From assembly GCF_040115645.1 (NCBI RefSeq), contig NW_027096015.1, forward strand, positions 434,001 to 498,000: a stretch of DNA of 64,000 nucleotides. The letters run 5' to 3'. This DNA is from Euwallacea fornicatus. Lineage: Eukaryota; Arthropoda; Insecta; Coleoptera; Curculionidae. A program made the translations under genes and the position numbers. Below the pieces are notes generated by a model. That model was not told the origin of the DNA. It searched no databases and worked only from the letters and a program-made list of their open reading frames with translations. Position 1 is the first letter of the stretch. Every line of letters begins with the position of its first letter. Shown here one piece after another: positions 54,224 through 64,000 of the stretch.

Positions 54224-54900
54224 CAAATTTCTTAATCAAATACTCAAATGAACCATCTCGACGAGATCTTTAACATGACGTAACACATCATGATTGTATC
54301 ATCTTGAGTTGCAAAGAAAAATAGTACTTTATGAGCTCAAACATACAATTTTTGTGACTTTTCACATGTTGAAGCTCGATAACTTCGGTCAATGAGGACA
54401 AAATTTCTTAATCAAAGACTCAAATGAACCATCTCGACGAGATCTTTAACATGACGTAACACATCATGATTGTATCATCTTGAGTTTCCACGAAAAATAG
54501 TACTTTATGAGCTCAAACATACAATTTTTGTGACTTTTCACATGTTGAAGCTCGATAACTTCGGTCAATGAGGACCAAATTTCTTAATCAAATACTCAAA
54601 TGAACCATCTCGACGAGATCTTTAACATGACGTAACACATCATGATTGTATCATCTTGAGTTTCAAAGAAAAATAGTACTTTATGAGCTCAAACATACAA
54701 GTTTTGTGACTTTTCACACTTTGAAGCTCTATAACTTCGGTCAATGAGGACCAAATTTCTTAATCAAAGACTCAAATGAACCATCTCGACGAGATCTTTT
54801 ACATAATGATACACATCATGATTGTATGATCTTGAGTTTCCACGAAAAATAGTACTTAATCAGCTCAAACATACAAGTTTTGTGACTTTTCACATTTTGA
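54224..54900 (+). repeat. GTTGCAAAG / GAGGACAAAATTT two-monomer haplotype, first of four
   Basis: A monomer with GAGTTGCAAAG (54311) is followed by one with GAGGACAAAATTTC (about 54396). The pair recurs with the second mark at the same spacing at 58359, 60295 and 63813. Offsets are 4048 (23 monomers), 1936 (11) and 3518 (20 monomers minus the 2-bp deletion in monomer 62467). A TGTATGATCTTG monomer follows at 54823, 58871 and 61159 with variable spacing of 3 to 5 monomers. Confidence 0.85.
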
Positions 54901-57900
54901 AGCTCGATAACTTCGGTCAATGAGGACCAAATTTCTTAATCAAAGACTCAAATGAACCATCTCGACGAGATCTTTAACACGACGTAACACATCATGATTG
55001 TATCATCTTGAGTTTCAAAGAAAAATAGTACTTTATGAGCTCAAACATACAAGTTTTGTGACTTTTCACACTTTGAAGCTCTATAACTTCGGTCAATGAG
55101 GACCAAATTTCTTAATCAAAGACTCAAATGAACCATCTCGACGAGATCTTTAACATGACGTAACACATCATGATTGTATCATCTTGAGTTTCCACGAAAA
55201 ATAGTACTTTATGAGCTCAAACATACAAGTTTTGTGACTTTTCACATGTTGAAGCTCGATAACTTCGGTCAATGAGGACCAAATTTCTTAATCAAAGACT
55301 CAAATGAACCATCTCGACGAGATCTTTAACATGACGTAACACATCATGATTGTATCATCTTGAGTTTCAAAGAAAAATAGTACTTTATGAGCTCAAACAT
55401 ACAAGTTTTGTGACTTTTCACACTTTGAAGCTCTATAACTTCGGTCAATGAGGACCAAATTTCTTAATCAAAGACTCAAATGAACCATCTCGACGAGATC
55501 TTTAACACGACGTAACACATCATGATTGTATCATCTTGAGTTTCAAAGAAAAATAGTACTTTATGAGCTCAAACATACAAGTTTTGTGACTTTTCACACT
55601 TTGAAGCTCGATAACTTCGGTCAATGAGGACCAAATTTCTTAATCAAAGACTCAAATGAACCATCTCGACGAGATCTTTAACACGACGTAACACATCATG
55701 ATTGTATCATCTTGAGTTTCAAAGAAAAATAGTACTTTATGAGCTCAAACATACAAGTTTTGTGACTTTTCACACTTTGAAGCTCTATAACTTCGGTCAA
55801 GGAGGACCAAATTTCTTAATCAAAGACTCAAATGAACCATCTCGACGAGATCTTTAACATGACGTAACACATCATGATTGTATCATCTTGAGTTTCAAAG
55901 AAAAATAGTACTTTATGAGCTCAAACATACAATTTTTGTGACTTTTCACATGTTGAAGCTCGATAACTTCGGTCAATGAGGACCAAATTTCTTAATCAAA
56001 GACTCAAATGAACCATCTCGACGAGATCTTTAACATGACGTAACACATCATGATTGTATCATCTTGAGTTTCCACGAAAAATAGTACTTTATGAGCTCAA
56101 ACATACAAGTTTTGTGACTTTTCACATTTTGAAGCTCGATAACTTCGGTCAATGAGGACCAAATTTCTTAATCAAATACTCAAATGAACCATCTCGACGA
56201 GATCTTTAACATGACGTAACACATCATGATTGTATCATCTTGAGTTTCAAAGAAAAATAGTACTTTATGAGCTCAAACATACAATTTTTGTGACTTTTCA
56301 CATGTTGAAGCTCGATAACTTCGGTCAATGAGGACCAAATTTCTTAATCAAAGACTCAAATGAACCATCTCGACGAGATCTTTAACATGACGTAACACAT
56401 CATGATTGTATCATCTTGAGTTTCCACGAAAAATAGTACTTAATCAGCTCAAACATACAAGTTTTGTGACTTTTCACATTTTGAAGCTCGATAACTTCGG
56501 TCAATGAGGACCAAATTTCTTAATCAAAGACTCAAATGAACCATCTCGACGAGATCTTTAACATGACGTAACACATCATGATTGTATCATCTTGAGTTTC
56601 AAAGAAAAATAGTACTTTATGAGCTCAAACATACAATTTTTGTGACTTTTCACATGTTGAAGCTCTATAACTTCGGTCAATGAGGACCAAATTTCTTAAT
56701 CAAAGACTCAAATGAACCATCTCGACGAGATCTTTAACATGACGTAACACATCATGATTGTATCATCTTGAGTTTCAAAGAAAAATAGTACTTTATGAGC
56801 TCAAACATACAAGTTTTGTGACTTTTCACACTTTGAAGCTCTATAACTTCGGTCAATGAGGACCAAATTAATTAATCAAAGACTCAAATGATCCATCTCG
56901 ACGAGATCTTTAACACGACGTAACACATCATGATTGTATCATCTTGAGTTTCAAAGAAAAATAGTACTTTATGAGCTCAAACATACAAGTTTTGTGACTT
57001 TTCACACTTTGAAGCTCTATAACTTCGGTCAATGAGGACCAAATTTCTTAATCAAAGACTCAAATGAACCATCTCGACGAGATCTTTAACATGACGTAAC
57101 ACATCATGATTGTATCATCTTGAGTTTCAAAGAAAAATAGTACTTTATGAGCTCAAACATACAAGTTTTGTGACTTTTCACACTTTGAAGCTCTATAACT
57201 TCGGTCAATGAGGACCAAATTTCTTAATCAAAGACTCAAATGAACCATCTCGACGAGATCTTTAACATGACGTAACACATCATGATTGTATCATCTTGAG
57301 TTTCAAAGAAAAATAGTACTTTATGAGCTCAAACATACAATTTTTGTGACTTTTCACATGTTGAAGCTCGATAACTTCGGTCAATGAGGACCAAATTTCT
57401 TAATCAAAGACTCAAATGAACCATCTCGACGAGATCTTTAACATGACGTAACACATCATGATTGTATCATCTTGAGTTTCCACGAAAAATAGTACTTTAT
57501 GAGCTCAAACATACAAGTTTTGTGACTTTTCACATGTTGAAGCTCGATAACTTCGGTCAATGAGGACCAAATTTCTTAATCAAAGACTCAAATGAACCAT
57601 CTCGACGAGATCTTTAACATGACGTAACACATCATGATTGTATCATCTTGAGTTTCAAAGAAAAATAGTACTTTATGAGCTCAAACATACAAGTTTTGTG
57701 ACTTTTCACACTTTGAAGCTCTATAACTTCGGTCAATGAGGACCAAATTAATTAATCAAAGACTCAAATGATCCATCTCGACGAGATCTTTAACACGACG
57801 TAACACATCATGATTGTATCATCTTGAGTTTCAAAGAAAAATAGTACTTTATGAGCTCAAACATACAAGTTTTGTGACTTTTCACACTTTGAAGCTCTAT

Positions 57901-58789
57901 AACTTCGGTCAATGAGGACCAAATTTCTTAATCAAAGACTCAAATGAACCATCTCGACGAGATCTTTAACATGACGTAACACATCATGATTGTATCATCT
58001 TGAGTTTCAAAGAAAAATAGTACTTTATGAGCTCAAACATACAAGTTTTGTGACTTTTCACACTTTGAAGCTCTATAACTTCGGTCAATGAGGACCAAAT
58101 TTCTTAATCAAAGACTCAAATGAACCATCTCGACGAGATCTTTAACATGACGTAACACATCATGATTGTATCATCTTGAGTTTCCACGAAAAATAGTACT
58201 TTATGAGCTCAAACATACAAGTTTTGTGACTTTTCACATTTTGAAGCTCGATAACTTCGGTCAATGAGGACCAAATTTCTTAATCAAATACTCAAATGAA
58301 CCATCTCGACGAGATCTTTAACATGACGTAACACATCATGATTGTATCATCTTGAGTTGCAAAGAAAAATAGTACTTTATGAGCTCAAACATACAATTTT
58401 TGTGACTTTTCACATGTTGAAGCTCGATAACTTCGGTCAATGAGGACAAAATTTCTTAATCAAAGACTCAAATGAACCATCTCGACGAGATCTTTAACAT
58501 GACGTAACACATCATGATTGTATCATCTTGAGTTTCAAAGAAAAATAGTACTTTATGAGCTCAAACATACAAGTTTTGTGACTTTTCACACTTTGAAGCT
58601 CTATAACTTCGGTCAATGAGGACCAAATTTCTTAATCAAAGACTCAAATGAACCATCTCGACGAGATCTTTAACACGACGTAACACATCATGATTGTATC
58701 ATCTTGAGTTTCAAAGAAAAATAGTACTTTATGAGCTCAAACATACAATTTTTGTGACTTTTCACATGTTGAAGCTCGATAACTTCGGT

Positions 58790-59978
58790 CAATGAGGACC
58801 AAATTTCTTAATCAAAGACTCAAATGAACCATCTCGACGAGATCTTTTACATAATGATACACATCATGATTGTATGATCTTGAGTTTCCACGAAAAATAG
58901 TACTTAATCAGCTCAAACATACAAGTTTTGTGACTTTTCACATTTTGAAGCTCGATAACTTCGGTCAATGAGGACCAAATTTCTTAATCAAAGACTCAAA
59001 TGAACCATCTCGACGAGATCTTTAACACGACGTAACACATCATAATTTTATCATCTTGAGTTTCAAAGAAAAATAGTACTTTATGAGTTCAAACATACAA
59101 GTTTTGTGACTTTTCACACTTTGAAGCTCTATAACTTCGGTCAATGAGGACCAAATTTCTTAATCAAAGACTCAAATGAACCATCTCGACGAGATCTTTA
59201 ACACGACGTAACACATCATAATTTTATCATCTTGAGTTTCAAAGAAAAATAGTACTTTATGAGTTCAAACATACAAGTTTTGTGACTTTTCACACTTTGA
59301 AGCTCGATAACTTCGGTCAATGAGGACCAAATTTCTTAATCAAAGACTCAAATGAACCATCTCGACGAGATCTTTAACACGACGTAACACATCATGATTG
59401 TATCATCTTGAGTTTCAAAGAAAAATAGTACTTTATGAGCTCAAACATACAAGTTTTGTGACTTTTCACACTTTGAAGCTCTATAACTTCGGTCAATGAA
59501 GACCAAATTTCTTAATCAAAGACTCAAATGAACCATCTCGACGAGATCTTTAACATGACGTAACACATCATGATTGTATCATCTTGAGTTTCAAAGAAAA
59601 ATAGTACTTTATGAGCTCAAACATACAATTTTTGTGACTTTTCACATGTTGAAGCTCGATAACTTCGGTCAATGAGGACCAAATTTCTTAATCAAAGACT
59701 CAAATGAACCATCTCGACGAGATCTTTAACATGACGTAACACATCATGATTGTATCATCTTGAGTTTCCACGAAAAATAGTACTTTATGAGCTCAAACAT
59801 ACAAGTTTTGTGACTTTTCACATTTTGAAGCTCGATAACTTCGGTCAATGAGGACCAAATTTCTTAATCAAATACTCAAATGAACCATCTCGACGAGATC
59901 TTTAACATGACGTAACACATCATGATTGTATCATCTTGAGTTTCAAAGAAAAATAGTACTTTATGAGCTCAAACATAC
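58790..59978 (+). repeat. 13-monomer-offset segment, copy 1
   Basis: Repeated at 61078-62266, offset 2288 bp. It contains TGTATGATCTTG (58871), TTAATCAGC, and two consecutive monomers with CATAATTTTATC and GAGTTCAAAC (59041, 59217), the second a tandem copy of the first. The second of the pair ends CACTTTGAAGCTCGAT, a hybrid end. CAATGAAGACC near 59497 is private to this copy. Confidence 0.85.
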
Positions 59979-61077
59979 AAGTTTTGTGACTTTTCACACT
60001 TTGAACCTCTATAACTTCGGTCAATGAGGACCAAATTTCTTAATCAAAGACTCAAATGAACCATCTCGACGAGATCTTTAACATGACGTAACACATCATG
60101 ATTGTATCATCTTGAGTTTCCACGAAAAATAGTACTTTATGAGCTCAAACATACAAGTTTTGTGACTTTTCACATTTTGAAGCTCGATAACTTCGGTCAA
60201 TGAGGACCAAATTTCTTAATCAAATACTCAAATGAACCATCTCGACGAGATCTTTAACATGACGTAACACATCATGATTGTATCATCTTGAGTTGCAAAG
60301 AAAAATAGTACTTTATGAGCTCAAACATACAATTTTTGTGACTTTTCACATGTTGAAGCTCGATAACTTCGGTCAATGAGGACAAAATTTCTTAATCAAA
60401 GACTCAAATGAACCATCTCGACGAGATCTTTAACATGACGTAACACATCATGATTGTATCATCTTGAGTTTCCACGAAAAATAGTACTTTATGAGCTCAA
60501 ACATACAATTTTTGTGACTTTTCACATGTTGAAGCTCGATAACTTCGGTCAATGAGGACCAAATTTCTTAATCAAATACTCAAATGAACCATCTCGACGA
60601 GATCTTTAACATGACGTAACACATCATGATTGTATCATCTTGAGTTTCAAAGAAAAATAGTACTTTATGAGCTCAAACATACAAGTTTTGTGACTTTTCA
60701 CACTTTGAAGCTCTATAACTTCGGTCAATGAGGACCAAATTTCTTAATCAAAGACTCAAATGAACCATCTCGACGAGATCTTTAACACGACGTAACACAT
60801 CATGATTGTATCATCTTGAGTTTCAAAGAAAAATAGTACTTTATGAGCTCAAACATACAATTTTTGTGACTTTTCACATGTTGAAGCTCGATAACTTCGG
60901 TCAATGAGGACCAAATTTCTTAATCAAAGACTCAAATGAACCATCTCGACGAGATCTTTAACATGACGTAACACATCATGATTGTATCATCTTGAGTTTC
61001 AAAGAAAAATAGTACTTTATGAGCTCAAACATACAAGTTTTGTGACTTTTCACACTTTGAAGCTCTATAACTTCGGT

Positions 61078-62266
61078 CAATGAGGACCAAATTTCTTAAT
61101 CAAAGACTCAAATGAACCATCTCGACGAGATCTTTTACATAATGATACACATCATGATTGTATGATCTTGAGTTTCCACGAAAAATAGTACTTAATCAGC
61201 TCAAACATACAAGTTTTGTGACTTTTCACATTTTGAAGCTCGATAACTTCGGTCAATGAGGACCAAATTTCTTAATCAAAGACTCAAATGAACCATCTCG
61301 ACGAGATCTTTAACACGACGTAACACATCATAATTTTATCATCTTGAGTTTCAAAGAAAAATAGTACTTTATGAGTTCAAACATACAAGTTTTGTGACTT
61401 TTCACACTTTGAAGCTCTATAACTTCGGTCAATGAGGACCAAATTTCTTAATCAAAGACTCAAATGAACCATCTCGACGAGATCTTTAACACGACGTAAC
61501 ACATCATAATTTTATCATCTTGAGTTTCAAAGAAAAATAGTACTTTATGAGTTCAAACATACAAGTTTTGTGACTTTTCACACTTTGAAGCTCGATAACT
61601 TCGGTCAATGAGGACCAAATTTCTTAATCAAAGACTCAAATGAACCATCTCGACGAGATCTTTAACACGACGTAACACATCATGATTGTATCATCTTGAG
61701 TTTCAAAGAAAAATAGTACTTTATGAGCTCAAACATACAAGTTTTGTGACTTTTCACACTTTGAAGCTCTATAACTTCGGTCAATGAGGACCAAATTTCT
61801 TAATCAAAGACTCAAATGAACCATCTCGACGAGATCTTTAACATGACGTAACACATCATGATTGTATCATCTTGAGTTTCAAAGAAAAATAGTACTTTAT
61901 GAGCTCAAACATACAATTTTTGTGACTTTTCACATGTTGAAGCTCGATAACTTCGGTCAATGAGGACCAAATTTCTTAATCAAAGACTCAAATGAACCAT
62001 CTCGACGAGATCTTTAACATGACGTAACACATCATGATTGTATCATCTTGAGTTTCCACGAAAAATAGTACTTTATGAGCTCAAACATACAAGTTTTGTG
62101 ACTTTTCACATTTTGAAGCTCGATAACTTCGGTCAATGAGGACCAAATTTCTTAATCAAATACTCAAATGAACCATCTCGACGAGATCTTTAACATGACG
62201 TAACACATCATGATTGTATCATCTTGAGTTTCAAAGAAAAATAGTACTTTATGAGCTCAAACATAC
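61078..62266 (+). repeat. 13-monomer-offset segment, copy 2
   Basis: Carries the same ordered marks as 58790-59978, including the CATAATTTTATC doublet at 61329 and 61505 and the hybrid CACTTTGAAGCTCGAT end near 61575. It ends near 62267, where ACAATTTTTG with CATGTTG replaces ACAAGTTTTG with CACTTTGAACC. Confidence 0.85.
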
Positions 62267-62466
62267 AATTTTTGTGACTTTTCACATGTTGAAGCTCGAT
62301 AACTTCGGTCAATGAGGACCAAATTTCTTAATCAAAGACTCAAATGAACCATCTCGACGAGATCTTTAACATGACGTAACACATCATGATTGTATCATCT
62401 TGAGTTTCCACGAAAAATAGTACTTAATCAGCTCAAACATACAAGTTTTGTGACTTTTCACATGTT

Positions 62467-62640
62467 GAAGCTCGATAACTTCGGTCAATGAGGACCAAAT
62501 TTCTTAATCAAAGACTCAAATGAACCATCTCGACGAGATCTTTAACATGACGTAACACATCATGATTGTATCATCTTGAGTTTCAAAGAAAAATAGTACT
62601 TTATGAGCTCAAACATACAATTTTTGTGACTTCACATGTT
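62467..62640 (+). repeat. 174-bp monomer with private 2-bp deletion
   Basis: Reads GTGACTTCACATG where all neighbours have GTGACTTTTCACATG, removing two T and shrinking the loop between the TGTGA and TCACA arms. It is the only copy of this deletion in the window. The next monomer also has a private CAAATATCTTAATC. Not having been copied, the deletion is likely recent or at the edge of amplified blocks. Confidence 0.9.
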
Positions 62641-64000
62641 GAAGCTCGATAACTTCGGTCAATGAGGACCAAATATCTTAATCAAAGACTCAAATGAACC
62701 ATCTCGACGAGATCTTTAACATGACGTAACACATCATGATTGTATCATCTTGAGTTTCCACGAAAAATAGTACTTTATGAGCTCAAACATACAAGTTTTG
62801 TGACTTTTCACATGTTGAAGCTCGATAACTTCGGTCAATGAGGACCAAATTTCTTAATCAAAGACTCAAATGAACCATCTCGACGAGATCTTTAACATGA
62901 CGTAACACATCATGATTGTATCATCTTGAGTTTCCACGAAAAATAGTACTTTATGAGCTCAAACATACAAGTTTTGTGACTTTTCACATTTTGAAGCTCG
63001 ATAACTTCGGTCAATGAGGACCAAATTTCTTAATCAAATACTCAAATGAACCATCTCGACGAGATCTTTAACATGACGTAACACATCATGATTGTATCAT
63101 CTTGAGTTTCAAAGAAAAATAGTACTTTATGAGCTCAAACATACAATTTTTGTGACTTTTCACATGTTGAAGCTCGATAACTTCGGTCAATGAGGACCAA
63201 ATTTCTTAATCAAAGACTCAAATGAACCATCTCGACGAGATCTTTAACATGACGTAACACATCATGATTGTATCATCTTGAGTTTCCACGAAAAATAGTA
63301 CTTTATGAGCTCAAACATACAAGTTTTGTGACTTTTCACATTTTGAAGCTCGATAACTTCGGTCAATGAGGACCAAATTTCTTAATCAAATACTCAAATG
63401 AACCATCTCGACGAGATCTTTAACATGACGTAACACATCATTGTTGTATCATCTTGAGTTTCAAAGAAAAATAGTACTTTATGAGCTCAAACATACAAGT
63501 TTTGTGACTTTTCACACTTTGAAGCTCTATAACTTCGGTCAATGAGGACCAAATTTCTTAATCAAAGACTCAAATGAACCATCTCGACGAGATCTTTAAC
63601 ACGACGTAACACATCATGATTGTATCATCTTGAGTTTCCACGAAAAATAGTACTTTATGAGCTCAAACATACAAGTTTTGTGACTTTTCACATTTTGAAG
63701 CTCGATAACTTCGGTCAATGAGGACCAAATTTCTTAATCAAATACTCAAATGAACCATCTCGACGAGATCTTTAACATGACGTAACACATCATGATTGTA
63801 TCATCTTGAGTTGCAAAGAAAAATAGTACTTTATGAGCTCAAACATACAATTTTTGTGACTTTTCACATGTTGAAGCTCGATAACTTCGGTCAATGAGGA
63901 CAAAATTTCTTAATCAAAGACTCAAATGAACCATCTCGACGAGATCTTTAACATGACGTAACACATCATGATTGTATCATCTTGAGTTTCCACGAAAAAT

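Larger units (their letters stand above)
1..64000. repeat. 176-bp tandem satellite array, whole window
   Basis: Every line of the window is a copy of one 176-bp unit in direct head-to-tail orientation; no inverted copy and no foreign insertion was seen. Anchoring on GAAGCTC, copies start at 8, 184, 360, 536, 712, 888 and so on to 63873: 363 complete monomers plus partial ends. Average length is 175.94 bp. Copies differ mainly by substitutions at a handful of recurrent sites. GC is about 36% in the first monomer, counted by hand. Monomers of this length, organised in higher-order repeats, are typical of centromeric or pericentromeric satellite in eukaryotes; nucleosome-scale length is the usual observation. 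The array is truncated by both window ends, so its true size is unknown. Because 176 is not a multiple of 3 and stops are frequent in all frames, no coding capacity is expected, and I see none. There is no stretch over 300 bp that is not satellite. Confidence 0.99.
11781..64000. repeat. Homogenised satellite domain with higher-order repeats
   Basis: About 297 monomers, all of the A form. Over 52 kb only three monomers differ in length from 176 bp, at 28149, 38532 and 62467. Variation is confined mainly to about seven linked sites and rare private marks. Private marks recur at exact multiples of 176 bp, showing amplification of blocks of 4, 11-13, 15, 16, 19, 35 and 65 monomers; these blocks are listed separately. 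CTCTATAAC is nearly always preceded by CACTTTGAAG here, while CTCGATAAC follows CATGTTG or CATTTTG, giving three main monomer types that alternate. This is the pattern expected of the actively homogenised part of a satellite array. Confidence 0.92.

Noticed and set aside
1..64000. CRISPR-like array (regular repeats)
   Set aside because: There are no unique spacers: the entire 176-bp unit repeats and adjacent units are near-identical along their full length.
1..64000. Ribosomal spacer subrepeats or telomeric repeats
   Set aside because: No rRNA sequence, no spacer promoter, and no short G-rich telomere motif appear anywhere in 64 kb.

Overview
The whole 64 kb window is one uninterrupted tandem satellite DNA array. 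I see no gene, RNA gene, transposon, CRISPR array or single-copy spacer. The repeat unit is 176 bp, about 36% GC in the monomer I counted, and every copy points the same way. Using the word GAAGCTC as anchor, the first copy starts at 8 and the last at 63873. That is 363 complete monomers spanning 63865 bp, only 23 bp short of 363 x 176. The array runs off both ends. A 176-bp, head-to-tail, AT-rich repeat with multi-monomer higher-order units is typical of eukaryotic centromeric or pericentromeric satellite, most often seen in plants, though animals are possible. I do not recognise the monomer as a named family, so neither species nor centromere function can be read from sequence alone.

Layout. 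Positions 1-11780 form a heterogeneous domain. It mixes an A form (GTCAATGAGGACC in the first quarter), B forms (GCAAATAAATTCC) and C forms (GCAATTAAAT). It also holds 12 of the 15 monomers of non-standard length. From about 11.78 kb to 64 kb only A-form monomers remain, differing at a few linked sites. This right domain is built from higher-order repeats and segmental copies whose offsets are whole numbers of monomers: 11/12-mer (11957-15430), 16-mer in almost three copies (14949-23030), 19-mer offset (23380-28126), 15-mer in three copies (30268-38297), a 65-monomer offset joining 28.3-32.5 kb to 39.7-44.0 kb, a 35-monomer offset joining 44.95-47.65 kb to 51.11-53.81 kb, a 4-mer in 4.5 copies (48035-51240), and a 13-mer offset (58790-62266).

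How it works together. Variant sites are shared in runs and recur at exact multiples of 176 bp. This is the signature of unequal crossing-over or replication-based amplification, with hybrid monomers at some junctions. The left domain looks older or less homogenised and the right domain more recently amplified. If this is a centromere core, the right domain is the better candidate for CENH3/CENP-A chromatin, but that is inference. Each monomer also carries several short dyad symmetries and a partial match to the CENP-B box.
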